Shown here: positions 24,768 to 33,500 of the stretch, piece after piece
Layout of the letters: each line of letters starts with the position of its first letter
Position numbering within the stretch: the stretch's first letter is position 1
Origin: JBHJGO01 sp050331715
GTDB taxonomy: Bacteria; Cyanobacteriota; Cyanobacteriia; Cyanobacteriales; Microcoleaceae
NCBI GenBank assembly: GCA_050331715.1
Contig: JBHJGO010000046.1
Coordinates: 10,184 to 74,183, forward strand
Direction of reading: 5' to 3'
DNA: 64,000 nucleotides
Made by a program: the position numbers and the translations under genes
The notes under the pieces: generated by a model
Told to the model about the DNA's origin: nothing
The model's input: only the letters and a program-made list of their open reading frames with translations
Databases searched by the model: none

Positions 24768-27557
24768 ATGCGCTTCTCTCCTCTTCTAGCTGCCGTTTTT
24801 GCGGTTTCAGCTACGCTGGGTCTGTCGGCTGCGGCTGACGGAGAAACTTCTGGGTCAGATTTTGTCAGTTCATCTTTGGGGAAACCGGAGAAAGAATTTG
24901 AGAAAAGTGGTTCAGGGCTACAGTTATCAAAAGGACAGTTATCCAAGGGGCAACCTTTGTCCATTGAGCTGTCAACGATTCAACTCTCGAAGTCAGGCTT
25001 CTCAAAGGCTAGCTTTTCCCAGAGTCAGTTTGAGCCGTTGCCCCTCACGCTACAGGATAAGCCTCAATCCAAGATTGGTCGCTTAGCGGTCGAATCGTTG
25101 CAGGACGGGCAGCATCAGAAATTTCTAAGTGCTAAAGCCCTGTCCAGGGATTTCTTGAGCCATGAATCGTCCTCCAGCCTGGAGTTGGCTCTAGGAAAAG
25201 CACCGGATAAATACCTGAATTCAGCACCGCTCCGGTTGGATAAGGCAGAAACAAAGCAATTTCACCTGGAATCCACCACCACAGACTCTGTTGCTGCAAC
25301 ACCAATCACCACAGCCTCCGAGGAAGAAGAACTAGCCCCGGGAGAAGCTCAGTTACGGGAACTCGGAACCATTTCATTAGAGGGCATTCCCGATATTGCT
25401 TTGAATAAGGTGGTGCTGGAGAAGGCATTTCCTCTGAATGGTGTCGCCTTAAATCGCAATACTCCATCTATCACTCTGGCTCAATCTGAGATTGAGAGTG
25501 CGCCATCGGAGATTTCTCCAGAAATCGACACATTTCCGACTCAAGGCGTTCCGACCGAAGTGCCAGACGACTCCGCTCCAACTGAATCCGTTCCAACCGA
25601 ACTGCCAGACGACGTTGCCCCGACTGAAGAAGTAGTTCCCGACCCCAATCTAGAATCACCTGCTCCCCCTTCAGATTTACCCTCAGACTTGCAGCCTGAG
25701 CCATCGATTCCCGGCATTGAACCACCATCGGCAGCCCCCGCACAACCTGGTGAGCCTCAAGTACTCGTAGCAGAGGTGGTCGTGGCAGGTGTGGACGACG
25801 AAGAGGTGGAAAACAGAATCTACGATGCGATTGCAACCAGGCCAGGTTTTCCCACTACCCGATCTCAGTTACAACAGGACATTAACTCAATCTTTGCCAT
25901 TGGTCTCTTCCGAAATGTACGGGCAATTCCTGAGGATACGCCTCTAGGGGTACGAGTCACCTTTCAGGTAGAACCCAACCCAGTTTTGCAGGGTGTGGTG
26001 TTTGAGGGCAACCAGGTATTGCCCCAAGAGGTGATCGATGAAGCTTTTGCGGGTCAGCTCAATCAAACCATCAATTTAAATCAAGTTGAAGAAGCGATCC
26101 GCACCATCAATGATTGGTATCAAAGTAATGGCTATGTTCTAGCTCAGGTGATTGCAGCCCCTCAAGTCACCGCCGATGGCACGATTACGTTGACTGTGGC
26201 TGAGGGTGTGATTGAGGATATTCGGGTTCAGTACTTCAACAGAGACGGTGAAGCAACGGACGAAGACGGCAATATCATCGAAGGAAATACCAAGGAATAC
26301 ATCATCACCCGCGAAATTGAACTGCAACCCGGTGACGTGTTTAACCAGGCCGTGGCCCAGCGGGATTTGGGTCGAGTCTTTGGCCTTGGGATCTTTGAGG
26401 ATGTCCAGCTCCAACTTGAACCAGGAGAGGCAGATCCGGAGAAGGCCTTTATGGTGGTGAATATCACAGAGAGCAGCACCGGATCAGTTGCCCTTGGAGG
26501 TGGAGTTAGCTCTGCCAGTGGTCTATTTGGTACGGTGTCTTACCAGGAATCAAATTTGGGCGGAAATAACCAGCGGGTTGGCCTAGATGTCCAACTGGGT
26601 GAGCGAATTCTATTACTTGATTTGAGCTTTACCGATCCCTGGATTGGCGGTGACCCGAATCGAACGTCCTACACCGTTAATGTTTTCCGGCGTCGGTCTA
26701 TCTCGACCATCTTTGAACCGGGGCCAGACGAGGATGACGAGGTACGACTGCCCAATGGCGATCGCCCGCGTGTGATTCGAACAGGAGGCGGAATTACCTT
26801 TACCCGTCCCTTTGCTGAGTCTGTCTTCGTTGATCCGGACTTCGTTGCCTCTCTGGGTCTTCAGTACCAGCGGGTGCAAATCACAGATGCAGACATCGAC
26901 GTGACGCCCAGGGATGATGCTGGAAAGCTGCTCTCCGCCAGCGACTCCGGAGAAGATGACCTGATCACCCTTCAGTTCGGTATTGCTCAGGATCGTCGCA
27001 ACAACGTGCAATTCCCGACTTCTGGTTACACCTTCCGGGTAGGAACCGAGCAATCTATCCCCTTGGGTTCCGGCAGCATTTTCTACAATCGCCTGCGTGG
27101 TAGTTTCAACTTCTATGCACCCGTCGATATTCTGAACTTTATTCCAGATGCACCAGAGGCGCTCGCTTTCAGTCTTCAGGCTGGAACTATTGTGGGAGAC
27201 TTTCCTCCCTATGAAGCCTTTCCGATTGGTGGAGCTAATACCGTTCGAGGCTGGGAAGAAGGTGCCCTGGCGGCAGCGCGTAGTTTTGTCCTGGGTTCGG
27301 TAGAATATCGCTTCCCAATTTTCTCAGTGGGTAATTTCCTGATTGGAGGAGCGTTATTTGTCGATGCTTCCACGGCCCTGGGAACTCAAAGTACAGTCCA
27401 AGGCAATCCGGGTGGAATTCGAGGTAAGCCTGGTACAGGACTCGGTTTTGGAGGAGGACTACGAGTTCAGTCACCGCTAGGCCCTATCCGTATTGACTAC
27501 GGTATCAATAATCTTGGGGATGGGCGCATCCACTTCGGTATCGGAGAAAGGTTTTAG
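24768..27557 (+). CDS. Omp85/BamA family outer membrane assembly protein
   Basis: Inserts beta-barrel proteins into the outer membrane. I start at the ATG at 24768, giving a signal peptide (MRFSPLLAAVFAVSATLGLS, then AAADG); the frame also opens at a GTG 27 bases earlier. The mature protein begins with about 300 low-complexity residues, first with LSKGQ/LSK/FSK-type repeats, then a Pro-Thr-Glu-Asp linker with two near-identical units (PTEVPDD and PTELPDD). Three POTRA domains follow from about residue 330, then the 16-strand barrel from about 570 with GGGVSSASGLFG, the PIGGANTVRGWEEG loop and the terminal aromatic GERF. Total 929 residues is long for the family because of the N-terminal region. 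Confidence 0.92.
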   Translation: MRFSPLLAAVFAVSATLGLSAAADGETSGSDFVSSSLGKPEKEFEKSGSGLQLSKGQLSKGQPLSIELSTIQLSKSGFSKASFSQSQFEPLPLTLQDKPQSKIGRLAVESLQDGQHQKFLSAKALSRDFLSHESSSSLELALGKAPDKYLNSAPLRLDKAETKQFHLESTTTDSVAATPITTASEEEELAPGEAQLRELGTISLEGIPDIALNKVVLEKAFPLNGVALNRNTPSITLAQSEIESAPSEISPEIDTFPTQGVPTEVPDDSAPTESVPTELPDDVAPTEEVVPDPNLESPAPPSDLPSDLQPEPSIPGIEPPSAAPAQPGEPQVLVAEVVVAGVDDEEVENRIYDAIATRPGFPTTRSQLQQDINSIFAIGLFRNVRAIPEDTPLGVRVTFQVEPNPVLQGVVFEGNQVLPQEVIDEAFAGQLNQTINLNQVEEAIRTINDWYQSNGYVLAQVIAAPQVTADGTITLTVAEGVIEDIRVQYFNRDGEATDEDGNIIEGNTKEYIITREIELQPGDVFNQAVAQRDLGRVFGLGIFEDVQLQLEPGEADPEKAFMVVNITESSTGSVALGGGVSSASGLFGTVSYQESNLGGNNQRVGLDVQLGERILLLDLSFTDPWIGGDPNRTSYTVNVFRRRSISTIFEPGPDEDDEVRLPNGDRPRVIRTGGGITFTRPFAESVFVDPDFVASLGLQYQRVQITDADIDVTPRDDAGKLLSASDSGEDDLITLQFGIAQDRRNNVQFPTSGYTFRVGTEQSIPLGSGSIFYNRLRGSFNFYAPVDILNFIPDAPEALAFSLQAGTIVGDFPPYEAFPIGGANTVRGWEEGALAAARSFVLGSVEYRFPIFSVGNFLIGGALFVDASTALGTQSTVQGNPGGIRGKPGTGLGFGGGLRVQSPLGPIRIDYGINNLGDGRIHFGIGERF

Positions 27558-27571
27558 ATGACCAATAACAA

Positions 27572-27596
27572 ATCCCACGTGTTTTGATCGTGGGAT
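27572..27596 (+). terminator. Hairpin after the Omp85 gene
   Basis: ATCCCACG pairs with CGTGGGAT over a 9-base T-rich loop, 14 bases past the stop codon. There is no long T-run. It overlaps a short heptanucleotide repeat. It may also serve psb30 transcribed from the other side. Confidence 0.6.
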
Positions 27597-27634
27597 CATC
27601 TAGAACCTAGGCTACTAGCTGTAAGTTGGTAGCT

Positions 27635-27766
27635 TTACAAATCTCCGCTGCGGAATGCGAGTAAAACGATCACAACTGGGCCAGCAATGACGATCAGAGC
27701 CAGCATTGTGAGTTGAGCAATTAACTCAAAGTTGATACTACTGATAAAGTCAGTAATGAAGTCCAT
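27635..27766 (-). CDS. psb30: Photosystem II subunit Psb30 (Ycf12)
   Basis: A 43-residue single-span membrane peptide of the photosystem II core near cytochrome b559. It starts MDFITDFISSINFELIAQLT and has the membrane segment LALIVIAGPVVIVLLAF, ending RSGDL. The INFE-IAQLT lead-in, the AGP motif in the membrane and the short basic tail are family hallmarks. GGGAGGAAAG just upstream of the ATG is a strong ribosome site. Transcribed toward the Omp85 gene. Easily missed because of its size. Confidence 0.88.
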   Translation of the reverse strand: MDFITDFISSINFELIAQLTMLALIVIAGPVVIVLLAFRSGDL

Positions 27767-27894
27767 CTTTCCTCCCGATATGACCAAATGAAGTTCAACA
27801 ATCCCAATTAACCTGTAACCAAGGCTAAATCGTACAGGTGATTAGGGCGTTTCTTAGAATATTTCATAAAATGAAATATTTTTGCTTCCTGCAA

Positions 27895-29538
27895 TTATAG
27901 GGCAGTTTGGGCTTCATCAATCTTGTAACGTTTCAACAGCTTCAGTTGGGTATTGTCTTGGGTACCCCAGGCAATGACTCTAAGGTTGTGCTCCGCTGCT
28001 AGCTTGACCCAAGTTTGTACCGCAGCGGGGTGAGTATCAATGCCATCGACCAGCTTCGCCTTCAACTTGACCTTGTCAAAGATTCCTTCCTTCAAGAACT
28101 CTGACGATATATGTTCCAACCCCACGTCATTCAGTGTCAATCCAACACCAATCTGTTTGAGACGCTGAAGCCTAGACTCAACATATTTCGGGTTGTGGAC
28201 GGGGGTAATGAGATCAGAAGAAATCTCTAGTTCTAAATTCTGAGGCTTGGCCTTTGCTCCCTGGAGACCTATTACTAATATTTCCTCAAGATTTTCGGCA
28301 TAGAACAAGGGCGTTGGTAGCTCAACCGAGACCCTATAGTTCACTTGCTGCTTCAGACATTGATTTAATTTAACAAACGCATTACGAAGAAACCACTTGC
28401 CTAATTCGGCGGACAGACCTGATTCCTCAATCAAGGCTATAAATTTTTCAGGAGGAATAAGGCCACGAGTTGGATGCTGCCAATTTCCTCTCACCATCCC
28501 TCCAATCAATTTTTGAGTCTGTAAGTCAATTCGAGGAAGATAAACAATCTTCAGTTGTCTCTTCTGCCAAGCTTGAAGCAAATCAGCCGAAAGCATTAGG
28601 TTGTCAGCGGTTTCTCGCTCAGAGGGCTTGCGAATATAGGTACGACAGAGATTACCCCCTAGACTCTTTGCTTCATGAAGGGCGACCCCTGCTTGTCGCC
28701 GTAGCTCTTCTAGGGTGGCGGCGATGGGATAAAAAGCAGCCCCGATGCTGGCCGTAACCAAAACACTCTGGTCTCCCAAATTAATCGGCTTTGCGATCAA
28801 GCCTAAAATTTCCTGAGCGGTGCTGAGGGCCAGGGCCGGATGAGCTACGGCAGGTAAAAGTAGTGCAAGGCCATTCCCCCGTAACTGAACTAATGGACTG
28901 CTGTCCGGCTTGAAATCTTGCAATCGATTAGCCAACCTGAGCAAGACCTGATCACCTTTGGAATAACCCATCGATTCATTAATCTTCTCAAGTTGATCAA
29001 ATCCAATGACCAAAAACGGAATAAAGCGATAGGTGGAGTCAATTTTGTGAATCGCCTGCGTCAAATATCCATTTGAGCCTGCGAGAGTAGATTCTAATGG
29101 GAGTTTGGTGAGGGGATCAACCTCCCTCTGAGCAGGAGCCGTGAGCTGTTGCAAAGCACTGTAGTTGTGGGCGACTCGATTCAGCCGGGCTTCAACAGCA
29201 GCTAGAACTTCCTCTGGGGTAAAAGGCTTAATCAAATAGTCATCTGCTCCCAAATCCATCCCCTGACGAACATCAGAACGATCTGCCTTAGCAGTGAGAA
29301 AGATAAACGGGATATCCTCTGTCGCTGGCATTTTTCGAATCGCATTCAGTACAAGATGACCATCCAAAACCGGCATCATAATGTCACAGATAATCAGGTC
29401 TGGCATATGCTTTTGTGCCAGCTCTAAGCCTTGCTGACCATCCTCTGCACTAACTACTTCATAATCGGAAAGCTGCAGAATCGCCTCAAGATTCGTCCGA
29501 ACGACGGGTTCGTCTTCAATTACTAAAATTTTCTGCAT
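27895..29538 (-). CDS. Response regulator with degenerate GGDEF and EAL domains
   Basis: Three domains. Residues 1-120 form an intact receiver (ILVIEDEP, CDIMMPVLDG with the phosphoacceptor Asp, FLTAKAD, and KPF). Residues about 140-300 resemble GGDEF, but the signature position reads RGNGL, so no diguanylate cyclase activity is expected. Residues about 310-545 resemble EAL, but the EAL position reads GMV and later catalytic acidic residues are missing, so no phosphodiesterase activity is expected. It may bind c-di-GMP or act through protein contacts. It is the last of three leftward signalling genes, 101 bases after the preceding regulator. Confidence 0.88.
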   Translation of the reverse strand: MQKILVIEDEPVVRTNLEAILQLSDYEVVSAEDGQQGLELAQKHMPDLIICDIMMPVLDGHLVLNAIRKMPATEDIPFIFLTAKADRSDVRQGMDLGADDYLIKPFTPEEVLAAVEARLNRVAHNYSALQQLTAPAQREVDPLTKLPLESTLAGSNGYLTQAIHKIDSTYRFIPFLVIGFDQLEKINESMGYSKGDQVLLRLANRLQDFKPDSSPLVQLRGNGLALLLPAVAHPALALSTAQEILGLIAKPINLGDQSVLVTASIGAAFYPIAATLEELRRQAGVALHEAKSLGGNLCRTYIRKPSERETADNLMLSADLLQAWQKRQLKIVYLPRIDLQTQKLIGGMVRGNWQHPTRGLIPPEKFIALIEESGLSAELGKWFLRNAFVKLNQCLKQQVNYRVSVELPTPLFYAENLEEILVIGLQGAKAKPQNLELEISSDLITPVHNPKYVESRLQRLKQIGVGLTLNDVGLEHISSEFLKEGIFDKVKLKAKLVDGIDTHPAAVQTWVKLAAEHNLRVIAWGTQDNTQLKLLKRYKIDEAQTAL

Positions 29539-29639
29539 AAACGAGTTTCCTTAATAGGCAGATGTCAATGAATTGCGGAGGGGGATAACTTCGTGGGAAT
29601 CTCACAACATTATACCTGTATCTCTCCAAACAAACCCAT

Positions 29640-30371
29640 TTAATCTTCATGGTTGAAATTCAGGAAACTCTGGAGGGCTGAGACATCATCCGTTAATAGT
29701 TTTTGCAACTGGGTTGCTTCGTTTAAAATTCGGATTTCCCTAGCACATTCTGACTGTAGGATCTTAAGATAATGCTGACGCTGCTCCTCGGTAGATGCCT
29801 TACAAAGCATTTTAAGCGCCAGATTAATCGTTGACACTGGATTCGACAGATCGGAAATGAGTTTAGCGATTAAATCATCTTTGAGTTGAGCCGCTTGTTC
29901 ATTCCTATCACTCTTCTGTTGGTGTTGGGCAGCAGTGATCTTGAGTTCTAAAACCTTCTGTCGTTCTTGTTGTACTTCAGCTTGGTACAGCGTTTGGCGT
30001 TCTAGGCGCGAGCTAATTGCATTCAGTACTTCATTCGGCAGAAACGGCTTGGTAATGTAATCATCAGCTCCCAGGTTCATCCCATGGCGGATATCGGATC
30101 GGTCTGCCTTAGCGGTCAGAAAAATGACGGGGATTCTTGCTGTTCCTGAACTCTGGCGCAGGGCTTCAATCACCTGATATCCGTCAAGCCCTGGCATCAT
30201 GACATCACAAAGAATTAGATCGGGGATATGCTCCCTTGCAAGTTCTAGACCAATTTGTCCATTTCTTGCAGCTAGAACTTGATAGTCTGAAAGCTCTAAT
30301 ATTTCTTCCAGGTTCTCACAAATATCAACTTCATCTTCTATCACTAAAATTGTCACTGTTTTATTATTCAT
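29640..30371 (-). CDS. Response regulator with histidine-kinase-like helical tail
   Basis: An N-terminal receiver domain (ILVIEDEVDI, CDVMMPGLDGYQ, FLTAKADRSD, KPFLPNE) is followed by a coiled coil and a two-helix segment resembling the dimerisation domain of histidine kinases (LISDLSNPVSTINLALKML). The phosphoacceptor His is absent from this segment and no ATP-binding domain follows, so it is an output or dimerisation module. The receiver is highly similar to that of the next gene, including ADRSDIRHGMNLGADDY versus ADRSDVRQGMDLGADDY, pointing to a duplication. It lies between the hybrid kinase and the GGDEF/EAL-like regulator. Confidence 0.88.
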   Translation of the reverse strand: MNNKTVTILVIEDEVDICENLEEILELSDYQVLAARNGQIGLELAREHIPDLILCDVMMPGLDGYQVIEALRQSSGTARIPVIFLTAKADRSDIRHGMNLGADDYITKPFLPNEVLNAISSRLERQTLYQAEVQQERQKVLELKITAAQHQQKSDRNEQAAQLKDDLIAKLISDLSNPVSTINLALKMLCKASTEEQRQHYLKILQSECAREIRILNEATQLQKLLTDDVSALQSFLNFNHED

Positions 30372-30456
30372 TTTTCCCTATCTTAGTAATCATCAATATT
30401 GGAATTTGTACTTGTAAATTTCTCTTTAAATTCACTCAATCTTACCTTAGAAGTCT

Positions 30457-30567
30457 ATAGCAATCTCAAATGATTTGTGACAAAGGGGTAAGGGGGTGTT
30501 ACCCCTTTCTTGGAAAGTCTCCAAACCCGTCCATAGTGCTTTTCATGATTGATTCAGGATTGATATA
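30457..30567 (-). mobile_element. MITE-like element, copy 3, fused to the hybrid kinase 3' end
   Basis: About 111 bp, reverse orientation, closely matching copy 2 (shared blocks include CAATCCTGAATCAAT, ACTTTCCAAGAA and CACAAATCATTTG). One end has ATAGCAATCT; the other is slightly eroded (ATATCAATCC). The internal hairpin AAAGGGGTAA / TTACCCCTTT has a perfect 10 bp stem but differs in sequence from the copy 2 stem. The kinase gene reads into the eroded end and stops inside the element. Confidence 0.8.
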
Positions 30568-33500
30568 TCCGACGGATATAAACCAATCGGTAGTGTTACC
30601 GTAAACGCTGAACCCTGGTCAACTTCACTAATAAATTCAATCTCTCCCCGATGGAGTTCGACGCACTTTTCAACAATTGACAGACCCAAACCTGTTCCCT
30701 GAATATTACCTGCATTTTCTGCTCGAGAGAAGGCTTCAAAGACAGATGCTTGACTCTCTAGAGGGATACCAATTCCCTGATCTGTAACCCTAAATATCAC
30801 AGTCTGAGCGGTGACTCGAACAGACAAATCAACCTTACCCCCTTGCGGAGAATACTTAACTGCATTTGAGAGCAGATTAGAAAGAATTTGCTGTAATAAT
30901 TTCTGATCCAGCTTGATTTGATTTGTTTCCTGCGGTTCAACTGATGCATAACTGAAAAGCACTGTATGACTCTGATTCATTGTCTGTATTTCATCAACTA
31001 AAGTTTGACAAAAGTGACATAAATCGATGGGAGATGGGTTAAATTCTAGTTTTCCAGCCTCCACTCGATTGATCATTAAAATGTCATCTAGCAATTGTGT
31101 TGTATGCTGAACATAGCTCTGAATTTTTTCTAAATGCTGTAGTTTTTGGTGGTCTGAGAGCTTATAGCCAAAGGATTTAAGAATCCCTGCCGATGATGAA
31201 ATGACCGATAAAGGGGTTCGGAATTCATGGGAGGTTAAGGTGATAAATCGGGACTTTAAATCGCTGAGTTCCTGTTCTCTAGCCAGGGCCCGACGAACTT
31301 CAGCTTCAGACTGTTTTTGTCGCTCTAAAAGCTGGGCATTCTCCAATGAAATCGCAGCTTGAGTTGCTAATATTGTTAAGGTACTAACTCGATCTGGAGT
31401 AAAGACCTTCGACATTTCGCTGTTTTCCAGATACAGAACTCCAATCAGCTGAGTCTGTTTCAATAGAGGCAAGCATAAAATAGATGCGGGTTGCATTTCT
31501 AGAATGTATCGGTCAGCGATAAATGCTTCATCACTCTGGGTGTCATCTAATACAATGACTTCTTGGGTACGTGCAACTTGATTCACGATACTGATTGGAA
31601 TCTTTGTATAACTTTCCAGAGGGATCGATTGCAGCACCTCAACCGAATCCGAATCAACAGAACTAGAGGCTTCAACAAGTAACTGATCATCTCTCTGCAA
31701 AATCAAGCAATTCCGAGTCGCTCCTGAATTTTCCAGTACAATTTTAGTCAAGGTTCTAATTAGTTGACTAAAATCAAGTTCAGAAATTAGGATTTGGGAT
31801 GCCTTTAAAATACTTAAGAGGTCAATTGATTGGTTGATGCTTTGGCTAGAGGTTTGGCTAGAACTCGTTCTGGAGATCTTGAGAGCGCTTAAACCAATTG
31901 ACTTCTCCAAAGAAGTGGGATGCTTTTCCATCGTAATCGGAACAATATGATCCGGATAGGATGTGATCAAATCCTGAACTTTAGCCTGAGCTTCCCAATT
32001 ACCGTAGCAGTAATAGGCTTCTGTTAGATAGACTCTAGCAATTTTTTCTCTATTCAAAGTGAGGTAAAATTTACCTGCAAGTTCATTGGCTAGTGCCTCT
32101 TCATGGATATACTCATGTTCTTTGGCTTTGGTAATGGCCTGATCATAGAGTTCCATTGCTTCATAACTTCTGCCAGAGATGCGAGATTTTTCCGCTAGAA
32201 CTAAAAGGAGTTTGTGTTCTATGTTTTCTGGACAGGCTTTTGCCCAAAGCTGTAGTTTCTCCTCCAGTCGATTCAAATGTTGGACATGCTGCTGTTGTTC
32301 AGTCTCACTTGCAGGTTCAAATAGTGACAAGCGCATCAATGAAGCATAGAAGAATACCTCTGGAACCTTGGTATGGCTAGGAACATAGTTTTCAATGATT
32401 TCCAGTTTGCTGAGTAACTCTGGCCAGGATTCTCGATCATTGAAAAGATAGGCAATCCGCAGCTTGACATGGTAGATCCAAGCTAGATAGTACGGCAAGT
32501 CAGCATACTTCTTTAGATATTCTTCTTCCTTAAATTCGATATCATCTAAGGTTTTAAAACTATTCGTTAAACCCTGAAGATTACGAATCGGTTGAATCAC
32601 ACCTGCATACAAAATATCCACAATATCATGATTTTTTACCTGATGCATAAAATCCAAATGAGCCTGGCTAATCTGATATAAATCCGAAAGATTTTTTCCC
32701 CGTGTAATTCGGGCGGAACCGCTCTGAATTACTATATAGCCAATTGTAACCCAGTCTCCTGATTCCATACCATATCTGTAAGTAGTTTCGTAGTAGGGAT
32801 CGACATCCTTGATCGGCGCACTCCAGTGCATCACATCAGCAGCAAATAGGAAATTGGTCTGACATTTGACTTCGCTATTTTCAAACTGCTCGCAGAGTTC
32901 AGTCGCCATTTTTCCAAAGCGGTATCCTGTCTGATAATCCTGTAATAATCCTTCAATTACTAAGCCATAACCCACATAACCAAAAGAAGAAATCTCACTA
33001 TTTCCATACTCCAAGGAAATAGTAGTCATCTTCACTAGTGCTAGATTTGCTAGGGTTTGATTGCCAATCAAATATCCTGAATAGAACATCCGCTGGAGAA
33101 CTTTTGTCATAACAATTTTTTCTGGATTCTGCATTCTGGGGGCAGAAATCAGATCCTCAATTTGATGGCTTTGGAGATATTGATTAACCGTTTGAATTCC
33201 TGATTCCAGAAGTTTTTCTAATTGTTTAGGGTCGAGGGGTACTGCCCATCCCAAAAGTTCCAATCCCTTTCGCTGAACTTCTATCGCTTCAGTATATCGT
33301 CCCTGGATCTGATATTGATTCACCTGGATCAGGTAAATATTAACTTGGTCAAGTGCCGTTTGAGCATGGGTGAGAACCACTTCGTAGAGGGTTTCTGCTT
33401 GAGAAAAATTACTCACTAGATACTCAATTTCGGCTCGTTCCTGGTAAATCGCGTAGGTTAAGGAATAATGAGATTGCCAGGTGGTTTCTGGCAGTAACTC

